DNA from: Halobellus rarus
GTDB lineage: Archaea > Halobacteriota > Halobacteria > Halobacteriales > Haloferacaceae
DNA length: 64,000 bases
Reading direction: 5' to 3'
NCBI RefSeq assembly: GCF_024494595.1
Contig: NZ_JANHDI010000006.1
Location: 229,398 to 293,397 of the forward strand
A program made the position numbers and the translations under genes. Below the pieces are notes generated by a model that saw only the letters and a program-made list of their open reading frames with translations, searched no databases and had not been told where the DNA came from. Below, one piece after another: positions 34,411 through 43,381 of the stretch. The number at the start of each line of letters is the position of its first letter. Position 1 is the first letter of the stretch.

Positions 34411-35565
34411 TTAAAACAGAGTCTCACTGGCTCGGTCCGCACCCGCGGAGAGTGCCTCCAGTTTGGCCCAAGCGATTTCGGGTTCGACGATCTGGTGTCC
34501 GGCGAGCGTGGCGAGTCCACAATCGGGGCCTGCGATGATCCGCGATGGGTCTCCGATGATCTCGGCAATTTTCGTAATTCGATCCGCAATGGTCTGCGGA
34601 TGCTCAACGATATTGGTTTTAACGTCGACGACGCCGGGGACCAAAACCCACTCTGACGGCAGCGGATACTCTTCGAAGGCCCGCCACTCGTGGTGGTGTC
34701 GTGGGTTGGCTCGTTCGATCAGCAACCCGCCGACGTCGGCTTCGTACAGGATCGGGAGCATCTCTTCGAGAGGGATGTCCTTGTGATGGGGCCCCTCGTA
34801 ATTTCCCCAACAACAATGCAGGCGGATCTGCTCGGCCGGGACGCTGCTTGTAGCCTGGTTGATCGCCTCGATCCGACGGCGGGCACAGCTTTTGAACTCC
34901 TCTGTGGAGAGGCTCTTGAATTTCCGATGGCGTTCGGAGAGCACGTCCGGCGCGTCGATCTGTAAGAGCAGTCCCGCATCCGCTATCCGCTCGTACTCGG
35001 CTCGCATCGCGCGCGCCAGCGCGAAAGTGAATTCGTCGTTAGATTCGTAATACTGGTTCCCGAGCGAGGAGGCGATGACGCCCGGGGACGCCGCAGTCAT
35101 AAACGTCTCTTCGAATTCGACCCCCGTGGTGTCGAGCGTCCATCGGAACCGTTCAATCTCCGTGTCGATGTGCGATCCGCCGTCGTACCGCACCGCTTCG
35201 GTCGCCACCGGCCGCGTCTGTGCCTCCGAGACAATATCCGGAAACGCCTTCCCAGCGTACTCCGGAAAATCCTCGACGTCCGCCCACTGCGGCCGGGGGA
35301 TGGTACGCTCGCTAAATCCTTCGAGCCGTTCTGAGGCGTAGATGTGAAACCCGGGACGGGACTGTTCGCCGTCGTTTCCGATGTCGATGCCGACGTCGGA
35401 CTGCCTCCGTATAGCCCGCCCCGTCGCCTCGTCGATCGCATCGTTCATCACGTTTCGATCGATGCCTGTACCCTCCCCCCGCTGGTGCATCAATTCGACT
35501 AGGTGGTCCGTTCGTGGTAAACTCCCGACGTGAGTCGTGAGAACGCGCTCGTCGCTTCGTTTCAT
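34411..35565 (-). CDS. Core-MetE-like (cobalamin-independent methionine synthase family) methyltransferase
   Basis: A 384-residue member of the UROD/MetE barrel family, lacking the N-terminal half of bacterial MetE. It opens with TTHVGSLPRTD (residues 10-20). All four expected zinc ligands can be assigned: His250 and Cys252 (LHCCWGN), Glu284 (LLIERANPR) and Cys349 (AGPDCGL). Zinc there activates a thiol acceptor. It could move methyl groups from methyl-folate or another donor to homocysteine or a different thiol. It is the last gene on the minus strand after the gcv operon. Together with LigM at 55664, a role in passing on folate-bound methyl groups is possible but inferred. Confidence 0.8.
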   Translation of the reverse strand: MKRSDERVLTTHVGSLPRTDHLVELMHQRGEGTGIDRNVMNDAIDEATGRAIRRQSDVGIDIGNDGEQSRPGFHIYASERLEGFSERTIPRPQWADVEDFPEYAGKAFPDIVSEAQTRPVATEAVRYDGGSHIDTEIERFRWTLDTTGVEFEETFMTAASPGVIASSLGNQYYESNDEFTFALARAMRAEYERIADAGLLLQIDAPDVLSERHRKFKSLSTEEFKSCARRRIEAINQATSSVPAEQIRLHCCWGNYEGPHHKDIPLEEMLPILYEADVGGLLIERANPRHHHEWRAFEEYPLPSEWVLVPGVVDVKTNIVEHPQTIADRITKIAEIIGDPSRIIAGPDCGLATLAGHQIVEPEIAWAKLEALSAGADRASETLF

Positions 35566-35687
35566 TACTTACCGAACGTTGAGCGAGGAGGTTGAAATGC
35601 ATACGTGGTACCGGATCGAACCGCCGGTGACGATGGCGTCGAGGTCGGGATTCTCATCTGTGACCTGGTTCGGGCGTCGTGAGCGAC

Positions 35688-35738
35688 CTACCCCGCCGGC
35701 CCGCCCACGACGAGGACTTCCGTATCGAATTCACTCAT
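35688..35738 (-). pseudogene. Truncated N-terminus of an FAD/NAD-dependent dehydrogenase (probable L-protein remnant)
   Basis: Overlapping the end of gcvPB by eight bases (ATGAGTGA) is a 16-codon frame, [16 protein letters not shown], ended by TAG. It is the beginning of a dinucleotide-binding flavoprotein: the usual VVGGGPAGY motif has lost one Gly and the Tyr codon is a stop. Coming straight after gcvPB, a dihydrolipoamide dehydrogenase (glycine cleavage L-protein) is the likely ancestor, though any flavoprotein beginning this way would fit. No continuation of the fold follows in the 120 bases to the next gene. Confidence 0.6.
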
Positions 35739-37176
35739 CGTCTGCCTCCACGTCGTGCCACGAGAGCCGAGGGTTCCGGGCGGCGCTCGTCTGATCGATG
35801 CGCCCCGCAGCGGTCGTCGTGGGCGCCTCAGAGAGCTCCTCCGGCGTCTTTTGGCCGGTCGCCGTGAACGCCTCCGCCAGCACGTCGAGTTGGTCCTTGC
35901 TCAGCGCCTCGGTGGGCTCGGTCATCAGCGCCTCGTCGACGATCTCGGGCCACTTGGTCGTCGGCGGGTGGACCCCCTCGTCGAGCATCCCCTTCGCGAA
36001 CTCCGCGGCGTCGACGTCGCCGGCGCTGGCGACGAACTCGTGGTGGAACGGCCCGTACGGGACGTCGAGATCGATCTGGGAGGCGAGGTAGTTCGCGTTC
36101 AGGACGGCCATCGCCGAGGTGTCCTTCAGTCCGCCGTCGCCGAGCCGGGAGATGTACGCGTAAGTCTTCAGGAGCACCAGCCAGTTGCCGTGGAAACCGT
36201 GCACCTTGCCGACGCTCTCGGCGGGCTCGTAGAACTCGAAGGACCCGTCGTCGGTCTCGCGGACGTGCGGGTCGGGGAGGAAGTCGGTGAGTTCGTCGAC
36301 GACGCCGATCGGTCCGGCCCCCGGGCCGCCGCCGCCGTGCGGCGACGCGAACGTCTTGTGCACGTTGTAGTGCATGATATCGAAGCCCATATCGCCGGGA
36401 CGGGCCCGCCCGAGGAGCGCGTTGAGGTTCGCCCCGTCGTAGTACAACAGGCCGCCCGCGTCGTGGACGACGTCGGCGATCTCGGAGATATCGCGCTCGA
36501 ACAGACCGAGCGTGTTCGGGTTCGTCAGCATCAGCGCCGCCGTCGAATCGCCGACGGCCGCTTCGAGCGCGTCGACGGGCACCCGGCCGTCCTCGTCGCT
36601 CGGGAGTTCGACGACGTCGTAGCCGGCCATCGCTGCACTCGCGAAGTTCGTTCCGTGGGCCGACGCGGGCACGATCACCTCCCGACGCTCGTCGTCCTCG
36701 TCGTTCGACCGGTGGTACGCGCGCGCCACGAGCAGGCCGGTGAATTCCCCCGCCGCTCCGGCGGGCGGTTGCAGGGTTGCAGTCTCCATTCCGCCGATCT
36801 CGGCCAGGTACTCCTGGAGTCCGTGGAGGATCGCGAGAGTTCCCTGTGCGTCCTCGTCGGCGCGGTCGGGGTGGATCGAGCCCTCGTCCAGCGCGGCGAC
36901 GTCCTCGATGAACTTGGGGTTGTACTTCATCGTACAGCTCCCCAGCGGGTAGGGGCCGTGTTCGACCGAGTAGGTCATCTGCGAGAGCCGCGTGTAGTGG
37001 CTCGCGACCTCGGGTTCTGCCGGTTCGGGAAGCGTCAGCTCTTCGCGAACCAGCTCGTCGGGGAGGTCGACGTCGTCGTGGGTGACGGTCTCGGTCCGCT
37101 TTTCCGACAGGAGCGGTTCGTTGACCGATTCGCCGCTATCGGTCTCGCGCTCCCAGGTGGCCTGTCGGTAGTTCAT
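35731..37176 (-). CDS. gcvPB: Glycine dehydrogenase (decarboxylating) subunit 2 (P-protein beta)
   Basis: A 481-residue PLP subunit of the glycine cleavage P-protein, which decarboxylates glycine and loads the aminomethyl group on lipoyl-GcvH. Landmarks are [18 protein letters not shown] (about 71-88), [12 protein letters not shown] (170-181) and the PLP lysine Lys274 in [19 protein letters not shown]. Archaea split the P-protein into two subunits, as here. The start ATG 37176 overlaps the end of gcvPA by four bases. A longer frame upstream is Arg/Gly-rich shadow and is discarded. A truncated flavoprotein start follows immediately. Confidence 0.97.
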   Translation of the reverse strand: MNYRQATWERETDSGESVNEPLLSEKRTETVTHDDVDLPDELVREELTLPEPAEPEVASHYTRLSQMTYSVEHGPYPLGSCTMKYNPKFIEDVAALDEGSIHPDRADEDAQGTLAILHGLQEYLAEIGGMETATLQPPAGAAGEFTGLLVARAYHRSNDEDDERREVIVPASAHGTNFASAAMAGYDVVELPSDEDGRVPVDALEAAVGDSTAALMLTNPNTLGLFERDISEIADVVHDAGGLLYYDGANLNALLGRARPGDMGFDIMHYNVHKTFASPHGGGGPGAGPIGVVDELTDFLPDPHVRETDDGSFEFYEPAESVGKVHGFHGNWLVLLKTYAYISRLGDGGLKDTSAMAVLNANYLASQIDLDVPYGPFHHEFVASAGDVDAAEFAKGMLDEGVHPPTTKWPEIVDEALMTEPTEALSKDQLDVLAEAFTATGQKTPEELSEAPTTTAAGRIDQTSAARNPRLSWHDVEADDE

Positions 37177-38549
37177 ACGAGCACCTCCCGGACGGCCGCG
37201 ACCAGATCGTCCAGGTCGGCGCTGTTGGTCTCCGTCACGCACACCTGGATCTCGAACTCCCCGACCTCGTGGACGAGGAAGCCTCGGTCCGCCAGTTCGT
37301 CGACCACCTCTGTGGCGGGAACCTCCGTGCGCGCGACGAACTCCCGGAAGTGGTGGCGGTCGTCGACCGGAGCCGCGACGCCGTCGACGTCTTCGAGTCG
37401 AGCCGCGGCCTCGGACGCCATCGTCACGCACTCCTCGGCGAGAGACGCCAGGCCCGACGCACCGAGCGAGGCGATGTGAATCGCCGTTCGAAGCGCGACC
37501 CACGCCTGGTTCGTACAGATGTTCGACGTGGCCCGTTCCTTCCGGATGTGCTGCTCTCGGGTCTGCAGCGTCAGGGTGTACGCGCGCCGTCCATCGGCCG
37601 TCTCGCTCGTTCCCACGAGCCGTCCGGGGACCTGTCGCAGATACCCCTCCTTGACGGCGAACAGGCCGAGCCCCATCCCGTGGCTGGCCGAGAGACCCAG
37701 GACGCTCGCGTCGCCGATGACGATGTCTGCGCCCACTGCGGCCGGCTCCTTCAGGAGCGCCAACGCGACGGGGTCCGACCCGAGACAGAACGCCGCCTCG
37801 TGGTCGTCCGCGAGGCTCGCGACATCCGATAGTCGCTCCTCGATCGCCCCTCGGGCGGTCGGTGACTGGGCGTACACCATCACGACGTCCTCGTCGATCA
37901 GGTCCGAGAGCGCGTCGAGGTCGGTGTTCCCCGCGTCCAGCGGATAGGTCTCCACTGTCAACTCCGCGCCGTCGGCGTAATTTTCCAACACGCTTCGCCG
38001 CTCCGAGCGGATGGTCTCGGGGACGAGGACGCGAGAGCCACTGGTGTCTCTGACCCGCGCGGCGAGCAGGGCCGCCTCGCCGAGCGCGGTCGCGGCGTCG
38101 TACATCGAGCAGTTGGCGACGTCGAGGCCGGTCAGTTCGACGATCATCGACTGGAACTCGAAGAGCGCCTGGAGGAACCCCTGGGAGGTCTCCGGTTGGT
38201 ACTGCGTGTAGGAGGTCAGAAACTCCGAGCGCAGCGAGAGGTAGTCGACGACCGACGGCACGTAGTGGTCGTAGTGGCCGCGCCCGAGGAACTCGGTCCG
38301 ATCGGCGTTCCGTCCGAGCAGATCCTCGATTTCGCTTCTGACCTCGTACTCCGATTTCGCCTCGACGTCGAAGTCGCCATCGAAGGCGACCGCCTCCGGG
38401 ACGTCGAACAGTTCCTCCACGCTATCGGCGTCGATCGCCGAGAGCATCGCCTCCACTTCCTGCGGCGTCTGCGGGGCGAAGGGACTCGATTCGTTCGGTT
38501 CGTGCGACCCGTCCGTTCGGTCGTGTTGGATTCGTTGCATTGTCGTCAT
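37173..38549 (-). CDS. gcvPA: Glycine dehydrogenase (decarboxylating) subunit 1 (P-protein alpha)
   Basis: A 458-residue alpha subunit of the P-protein with [15 protein letters not shown] near residue 90, [20 protein letters not shown] (about 112-131) and [20 protein letters not shown] (about 145-164), all well kept in GcvPA. The subunit forms an inactive-site partner to GcvPB. Two start codons, 38549 and 38540, are close together; the first is favoured since it makes the ATGA overlap with gcvH. Downstream it overlaps gcvPB by four bases. A 22-residue N-terminal tail rich in Asp/Ser/Pro is a haloarchaeal extension. Confidence 0.96.
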   Translation of the reverse strand: MTTMQRIQHDRTDGSHEPNESSPFAPQTPQEVEAMLSAIDADSVEELFDVPEAVAFDGDFDVEAKSEYEVRSEIEDLLGRNADRTEFLGRGHYDHYVPSVVDYLSLRSEFLTSYTQYQPETSQGFLQALFEFQSMIVELTGLDVANCSMYDAATALGEAALLAARVRDTSGSRVLVPETIRSERRSVLENYADGAELTVETYPLDAGNTDLDALSDLIDEDVVMVYAQSPTARGAIEERLSDVASLADDHEAAFCLGSDPVALALLKEPAAVGADIVIGDASVLGLSASHGMGLGLFAVKEGYLRQVPGRLVGTSETADGRRAYTLTLQTREQHIRKERATSNICTNQAWVALRTAIHIASLGASGLASLAEECVTMASEAAARLEDVDGVAAPVDDRHHFREFVARTEVPATEVVDELADRGFLVHEVGEFEIQVCVTETNSADLDDLVAAVREVLV

Positions 38550-38920
38550 TCGGTCTGCTCGCGGTAGTCGTCCGCGTCGAGCGCGTCGTCAGGTACCTGT
38601 CCGTCGATCTCGAAGAGCCACCCCTCGCCGTACGGATCGGTGTTGAGCAGCTCCGGTCGGTCGAGAACGTCGTCGTTGGTCGCGGTCACTGTTCCCGAAA
38701 CCGGGGTGTAGATGTCCGAGACCGCTTTGATGCTCTCGACGACCGCGCAGGCCGTCCCGCTTTCGAGGGACTCGCCCTCCTCCGGGAGTTCGACGAACAC
38801 GACGTCGCCGAGTTCGTCCTGCGCGAAGTCGGTGATCCCGATTCGCCGGGCATCTCCGCGGTCATCGATCCACTCGTGTGAGTCGGTGTACTGTAAGTCG
38901 TCGGGCGTCTCGTTCGTCAT
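38546..38920 (-). CDS. gcvH: Glycine cleavage system H protein
   Basis: A 124-residue lipoyl carrier. The lipoylated lysine is Lys65 in [23 protein letters not shown] at 11-18 and [11 protein letters not shown] complete the fold. It shuttles the aminomethyl group between P- and T-proteins. Start ATG 38920 is fixed by the family N terminus (MTNETPDD). It is preceded by two 12-codon frames that begin MTND and end exactly on the next ATG through ATGA overlaps, a result of a 35-base tandem repeat of this start region. Its own end overlaps gcvPA by four bases. Confidence 0.96.
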   Translation of the reverse strand: MTNETPDDLQYTDSHEWIDDRGDARRIGITDFAQDELGDVVFVELPEEGESLESGTACAVVESIKAVSDIYTPVSGTVTATNDDVLDRPELLNTDPYGEGWLFEIDGQVPDDALDADDYREQTE

Positions 38921-38955
38921 TGTCTCTGAGCTTCGTGGGGGTTGTCGTTCGTCAT
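38917..38955 (-). other. 12-codon upstream frame 2 before gcvH
   Basis: ATG at 38955 starts [12 protein letters not shown], and its TGA overlaps the gcvH ATG (ATGA). It matches frame 1 at MTND and at the final QRQ, as expected from the 35-bp tandem repeat. Confidence 0.5.
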
Positions 38956-38990
38956 TGTCTCTGAGGTTCGCTGCGCGCGTCGTTCGTCAT
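38952..38990 (-). other. 12-codon upstream frame 1 before gcvH
   Basis: ATG at 38990 starts [12 protein letters not shown], and its TGA overlaps the ATG of the second small frame (ATGA). It lies 33 bases after the gcvT stop. It could be a re-initiation stepping stone rather than a functional peptide. Confidence 0.5.
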
Positions 38991-39023
38991 CGGCTCTGTT
39001 GCTGTGAGAGCGTTCGGTGCGCG

Positions 39024-40121
39024 TTACTCGCCGCACGATTCGAGGAACGGCGTGCCGACGACGGTCGCGTCGACAGACCGGTCGCGGACCGAGACCGAGA
39101 GGCCGGTGCCGGAGGATGCGAATTCGGCGTCGACGTATCCGAGCGCGATCGGGATCCCGAGCGTGGGACTCATCGTCCCGCTCGTCACTCGACCGACGGG
39201 GTCGCCGTCGTCGCAGATCTCGTACCCGTGGCGAGCAATCGCCCGCTCTTCGAGACGCAGTCCGACGATCCGCTCGTCGACGCCATCGTCCCGAACCTGT
39301 TCTAAGGCCGACCGACCGACGAAGTCCTCGTCGTCGAAGTCGACGACGAATCCGATGTCGGCCTCGAAGGGGTCGTGCGGTTCGTCCTCGGGGTCGAAGT
39401 CCTGCCCGGAGAGCAGCAGCCCGGCCTCGAGCCGGAGGGTGTCTCTGGCTCCGAGTCCACAGCGCTGCACGTCGTCGAACAGGCGATCGATCGCCGTCGC
39501 ATCCTCCCCGGGAAAGAGGATCTCGACGCCGTCTTCACCGGTGTACCCCGTCCGAGCGGCGAGGCACTCGACGTCGCCGATCGATGTGTCCACCAGGGAG
39601 AACGGGTCCAATCCGTCGATCTGTCCGTCCGCCTCCTCGTCGATACGCTCGACCGCGTCGGGCCCCTGGACCGCGATCATTCCAGTTTCCGTGGTCCGGT
39701 TTCCGAGAGTGACGTCGAGGCTCCAGCGGTCGGCGTACTCGCGCAGTCGACCGTACAGTTCCTCGTCGTGTCCGGCGTTCGGAACGACGACGTACCCACT
39801 TTCACTCGGGTGATCGTACACGACGATGTCGTCGAGCATAACGCCGTCAGGACGGAGAACACACGAGTACTGCGCCTCGCCCGGTTCGAGCCCCCGAACG
39901 TCGCTCGGTGTGAGTCGGTGCAACAACGTCTCCGCACCGGGCCCGTCGACGGCCAGCTGCCCCATATGGCTCACGTCGAACAGCCCGACACCCTCTCGTA
40001 CGGCTCGATGTTCCTCCCGGATCGAGCCGAACGAGACCGGCATCTCCCACCCGCCGAAGTCGGTGAAGTCCGCACCCGCTCGACGGTGAGCTTCGTACAG
40101 CGGTGTTCGCTTGGGTGACAC
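39024..40121 (-). CDS. gcvT: Glycine cleavage system aminomethyltransferase (T protein)
   Basis: A 365-residue folate-dependent T-protein that releases ammonia from aminomethyl-GcvH and makes methylene-tetrahydrofolate. Motifs: DFGGWEMPVSFGSIREEH (about 21-38), FDVSHMGQLAVDGPGAETLL, the folate-site DDIVVY, TGYTGEDGVEI and GARDTLRLEAGLLLSG. No ATG is in frame; the only start is GTG 40121, since an in-frame TAG lies just upstream. A TATA box (CATAAATA on the minus strand) about 27 bases before it shows a leaderless transcript. First gene of gcvT-H-PA-PB. Confidence 0.96.
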   Translation of the reverse strand: MSPKRTPLYEAHRRAGADFTDFGGWEMPVSFGSIREEHRAVREGVGLFDVSHMGQLAVDGPGAETLLHRLTPSDVRGLEPGEAQYSCVLRPDGVMLDDIVVYDHPSESGYVVVPNAGHDEELYGRLREYADRWSLDVTLGNRTTETGMIAVQGPDAVERIDEEADGQIDGLDPFSLVDTSIGDVECLAARTGYTGEDGVEILFPGEDATAIDRLFDDVQRCGLGARDTLRLEAGLLLSGQDFDPEDEPHDPFEADIGFVVDFDDEDFVGRSALEQVRDDGVDERIVGLRLEERAIARHGYEICDDGDPVGRVTSGTMSPTLGIPIALGYVDAEFASSGTGLSVSVRDRSVDATVVGTPFLESCGE

Positions 40122-40581
40122 ACTCTACACCATACAACTACAAGTATTTATGTGTTTTTTGCCCAAATAATTACGTATCCGTTGTATTATAACGCGGTAT
40201 TTTTCGCGATGTGTGAATCGAAGTGGCTGTCGTCAGCACACTCCGATCCCGTCTCGGTCTGTTCGGATCGGCGGCGGGATCCGACTCTTTTAGCCCGTTT
40301 GAGGTGTATCTCCGGCGGAGACGGGAGTTCGAACGGTCACGTTTACCGATTATCGCTTCGTCGAAGCCGAGACAGCGTTCGCCCCTGCGTAATCGGGGAA
40401 GTACACATCTGGTCATACTTCGCCCAGAAAGTGGCCAAATATGAATTTAGAGTCCGAAGAATGACTAAATAACAATTACTTGGGCCGTGAGCGCTCTCCG
40501 CCCTCCGAAACCACGTCTCGAGGTGCCACTGAAATTCGCATCTCGTGAATGTTTATATATCTCCCCCGCGAACGGTGGCCC
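40122..40581. promoter_or_regulatory. Divergent promoter region of gcvT and IclR gene
   Basis: 460 bases without a credible gene. TATA boxes for gcvT (minus, near 40145-40152) and the IclR gene (TTTATATA at 40551-40558) sit at opposite ends. The middle is a GC-rich stretch with no obvious palindrome or folding motif of riboswitch type. Confidence 0.55.
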
Positions 40582-41352
40582 GTGCCAGAACACGGACGCG
40601 AACTGACGACGACCGCCACCTCGCTCCGGATCGTCGACGCGATCGACCGACTGGAAGGGGCCCGAATGAGCGAGATCGCCACGGAACTGGGGTTGGCCAA
40701 CAGTACCGTCCACGCGCACCTGACGACGCTTCGCAACCACGAACTCGTCGTGAAGGAGGGCAACGAGTTCCACCTGGGGATCAAGTTCTTCCACCTCGGC
40801 GAGCAGGCGCGCCACCGAAAGCCCGAGTACGAGATCGTTCGACGGCACGCCCACGAACTGAGCAATCGCCTCAACGAGGAGGTCGCGTTCGCCATCACCG
40901 AGCACGGGCGGTCGGTCATCATCTTCGACGAGAACAACGACCCTGCGAAGGAGGGGTTCCAGGTGGGACGATACTTCCATATGCATAACTCCGCGAGCGG
41001 GAAAGCGATGCTCGCGGAGTTCTCCCGCGACCGAGTCGAGGGGGTGCTCGATCGGTGGGGACTTCCCAGGGAGACGGAGAACACGATCCAGAGCGCGGAA
41101 GAACTCTACGACGAGTTGGAGCGGACCCGCGAACGGGGCTACTCGCTCAACCAACAGGAAGCCCTCGAGGGACTGATGGCCGTGGGGATGGCCATTACGA
41201 CTCCCGATGGAAGCGTACTGGGATCTCTCGACGTGTCGGGGCCGCCGTACCGCCTCTCCGAGGAACAGATCGTCCCGGAGTTACGTGAGGCCGTAACTCA
41301 AATCGAACGGGAGATCGCATCACGGTATGGACCGGGTGATCGCGATCAGTAG
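40582..41352 (+). CDS. IclR family transcriptional regulator (3 of 4)
   Basis: A 256-residue IclR protein with an N-terminal winged helix (SLRIVDAIDRLEGARMSEIA then ANSTVHAHLTTLRNHELV) and an effector domain (NSASGKAMLAEFS; GYSLNQQEALEGLMAVGMAI). GTG 40582 is chosen: TTTATATA at 40551-40558 places transcription start at the GTG, whereas an in-frame ATG at 40549 lies within the TATA box. Its end overlaps the end of the small SnoaL gene by seven bases on the opposite strand. It probably regulates the SnoaL cluster or gcv genes beside it. Confidence 0.92.
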   Translation: MPEHGRELTTTATSLRIVDAIDRLEGARMSEIATELGLANSTVHAHLTTLRNHELVVKEGNEFHLGIKFFHLGEQARHRKPEYEIVRRHAHELSNRLNEEVAFAITEHGRSVIIFDENNDPAKEGFQVGRYFHMHNSASGKAMLAEFSRDRVEGVLDRWGLPRETENTIQSAEELYDELERTRERGYSLNQQEALEGLMAVGMAITTPDGSVLGSLDVSGPPYRLSEEQIVPELREAVTQIEREIASRYGPGDRDQ

Positions 41353-41825
41353 TCGTGGATGGGGTCGTCGTCGTCGGTGACGGCTTTGATGTAGCCGATC
41401 TTGTCGTAGGCGATCCACTCCTCGACATATTTCCACTCTCCGTCGACCTTCTGGATGAGACAGTTCGCGATACCGAGGTTGTCCTCCATTGTCTTCCCGG
41501 TCGGCGGTCCGTATTCCGTCGGACCGGTGTTCTCGGCGGTTATCGTCCGCACCATCGAGGTGTAGTACCCGTCTTCGGGGTTGCCCTCCCAGATGATCTT
41601 CTCGATGTTCATCTCCGTCTCGGGGAACGCGTTCAACCGCGCCAAGGTGTCTTCGACGAGCGCCTCGGAACCGACGATGTCTCCCTCGCCGCCGTGGACG
41701 ACCACGTCGTCGTCGTAGTACTCGTAGATCTTGCCGACGAGTTTCTCGTCCCAGATCTCCCTGGTGCTTTGACGGATCATCCGCTCGACGTCGAGCTCGT
41801 CCGCGGTGCGCCAGTCTTCGGTCAT
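41346..41825 (-). CDS. Single-domain SnoaL/NTF2-like protein
   Basis: A 159-residue alpha+beta cone protein of the SnoaL/NTF2-like superfamily: helical start (IRQSTREIWDEKLVGKIYEY), VVVHGGEGDIVGSEAL, AFPETEMNIEKIIW and the C-terminal strand WKYVEEWIAYDKIGYIKA. Members are polyketide cyclases, hydratases, dehydratases or simple small-molecule binders. It is only distantly similar to the four double-domain proteins at 42030-46621 but lies next to them on the same strand, so a joint pathway is likely. The reaction is not identifiable. Confidence 0.82.
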   Translation of the reverse strand: MTEDWRTADELDVERMIRQSTREIWDEKLVGKIYEYYDDDVVVHGGEGDIVGSEALVEDTLARLNAFPETEMNIEKIIWEGNPEDGYYTSMVRTITAENTGPTEYGPPTGKTMEDNLGIANCLIQKVDGEWKYVEEWIAYDKIGYIKAVTDDDDPIHDY

Positions 41826-42029
41826 CGCCGCGCCCCCGTGGCAGCGTCTGCTATCCGGTGATCGATACCTGCATCCGACTTTATCACAGTCTTTAGGCTT
41901 GATTGCGTCACTACTGAACCCTACTGAATGGTTTGCATCGTGTGTTTTAAATATTACGCTACATTTGGCTCCAGATCCCCTATCATCCGGGTCGAATCCG
42001 TTCGACGGAGCGTCTCCGTCTGCCGAGGA

Positions 42030-43019
42030 TCAGAAATACTGTCGATCGTCACGAAGCCGGTCGAAGACGTCGACGCCCATCTGTTGGAGCAGATCGATCT
42101 TGTCGATGAACACCCAGTTCTCCGCGAGGCGCTCGCCCTCCCGTCGCCAGAAGTCCATCACGCGCATCTCGACCGGCTCCTCTGTCGCTGGAAGCCCCAT
42201 CCATCCGTCGCCGAGGTGTGTCGCTCTAACGGACGGCCACCCCGTCGATGCGCAGTAGTTGCCTTCGGCGAACCGGGCGACGTGATCACCACCCTCGCGG
42301 TCGGGGAACGCCTCGAGAAACGGAGCCTGATGATACTCCTGAAAACCGTCGATACCTCGGGTGGTACCGGTCCCTGCCGGCCCGTACCACATAAAGTCCT
42401 CGTGCCAGAACTTCTCGAGGCCCATCCCGTCGAGGCCCTCCTCCTCGTAGTCGTGGAGGCCGTCGATCATCCCTTCGACCACCTGAAGGGTCTTTTCGGA
42501 TTCCTCATCGTCCTGTTCGTCGAGGAGAACGCCGTCCTGCGTCATCGGGCCCGGGATCACGACTTCCGGAGCGAGCGCCGGGGCGAACTGATAGCCGGCC
42601 TGCCGCATCACGTCCAGCATATCGACGAGCAGCCTGGTCTCGGCGATCTGTCCGTCGACCACGCGGTGGAACTCACCGTACCGAAGCCACGTTGCGTGTC
42701 CGGTCGCGGGGATGTCGAGCCAGTCGTTCTCGAACGTCCCGACGAGGTTACCCGTCGCACAGACCCACTCGCCGCCGTTAAACTCGCCGGCGAACAGGAT
42801 GTAGTCGTTCTTTTCGAGATCCGGGAAGGATTCGAGGAGCGGCACCCAGTAGGCGTCAGCTATCGCGTCGGTACCCTCGACCGCGTTGATCGGCTCAGGA
42901 CCGTGCCACTCCGCGTCGGCGTGGTAATAATCTGCGAGGAGGTCCCCAACATTCTCCGCAGTCGCGTCGTGAATTTCCTGTGAAAACTCGTGGACTAACC
43001 GCTTGCGTTCGCTCGTCAT
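42030..43019 (-). CDS. Double SnoaL-like protein, paralog A
   Basis: 329 residues in two SnoaL/NTF2-like domains. The N-half reads WHGPEPINAVEGTDAIADAY, SFPDLEKNDYILFAGEF, WLDIPATGHATWLRYGEFHR and IAETRLLVDMLDVMRQAG. The C-half repeats the pattern: MWYGPAGTGTTRGIDGFQEY, AFPDREGG, GLPATEEPVEMRVMDFWRR and LAENWVFIDKIDLLQQMG. An internal duplication is evident (WxGP, FPDxE, PAT motifs in both halves). Annotated relatives are called ester cyclases; the true reaction is unknown. First of four tandem paralogs as numbered here, closest to copies C and D by eye. It has its own promoter (minus-strand TTATTTTA about 40 bases upstream). Confidence 0.85.
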   Translation of the reverse strand: MTSERKRLVHEFSQEIHDATAENVGDLLADYYHADAEWHGPEPINAVEGTDAIADAYWVPLLESFPDLEKNDYILFAGEFNGGEWVCATGNLVGTFENDWLDIPATGHATWLRYGEFHRVVDGQIAETRLLVDMLDVMRQAGYQFAPALAPEVVIPGPMTQDGVLLDEQDDEESEKTLQVVEGMIDGLHDYEEEGLDGMGLEKFWHEDFMWYGPAGTGTTRGIDGFQEYHQAPFLEAFPDREGGDHVARFAEGNYCASTGWPSVRATHLGDGWMGLPATEEPVEMRVMDFWRREGERLAENWVFIDKIDLLQQMGVDVFDRLRDDRQYF

Positions 43020-43381
43020 TGGCTCACACGTAAGGTGGAGCGTAACACGGTAAAATAAGTACCGGTCGGCAGTGCCTGGTGAGATCGCCGAAGTCCATCG
43101 AATGGGTCGGGTCGAGCATCCACGACGTGGGAAGCACCACGAGTTATATCAGCGAGCACCCCTGCTGTTCTCATCAACGACTGCTATCGGGATTCTACGT
43201 CTCTAGTCACTCGATCGACCGACTGCGTGCGATCGGATGCGTCACCAGTTACTAACAATAGAATAAGGGTCTTCGCGCTGTGTACTGTCGGATGTGACGA
43301 TGTGTGGCTTTCTGATACCGGGGGGAGGGGATTGCGTCTGACAGTAGTAGAACCGTACCGGCACATCCTCGTTCTGATCCC
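43020..43381. other. Intergenic, 362 bases
   Basis: Between SnoaL paralogs A and B. It contains the promoter of A near 43050-43060 and otherwise no supported gene or clear repeat. Confidence 0.5.

Larger units (their letters stand above)
38911..39014. repeat. Three tandem 35-bp repeats over the gcvH start
   Basis: CGTTCGTCAT starts units at 38911, 38946 and 38981, exactly 35 bases apart. Units 1 and 2 share their first 20 bases, unit 3 the first 10 and scattered later ones. On the minus strand each unit carries an ATGACGAACG start, so the translation start region of gcvH has been triplicated. Confidence 0.85.

Noticed and set aside
35755..37479. A 574-codon plus-strand frame opposite gcvPB/gcvPA
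   Set aside because: Antisense shadow; both glycine dehydrogenase subunits on the minus strand are unmistakable.
40152..40472. A 106-codon frame in the gcvT/IclR divergent region
   Set aside because: It has Arg-rich non-acidic composition, overlaps the gcvT promoter and resembles no family.
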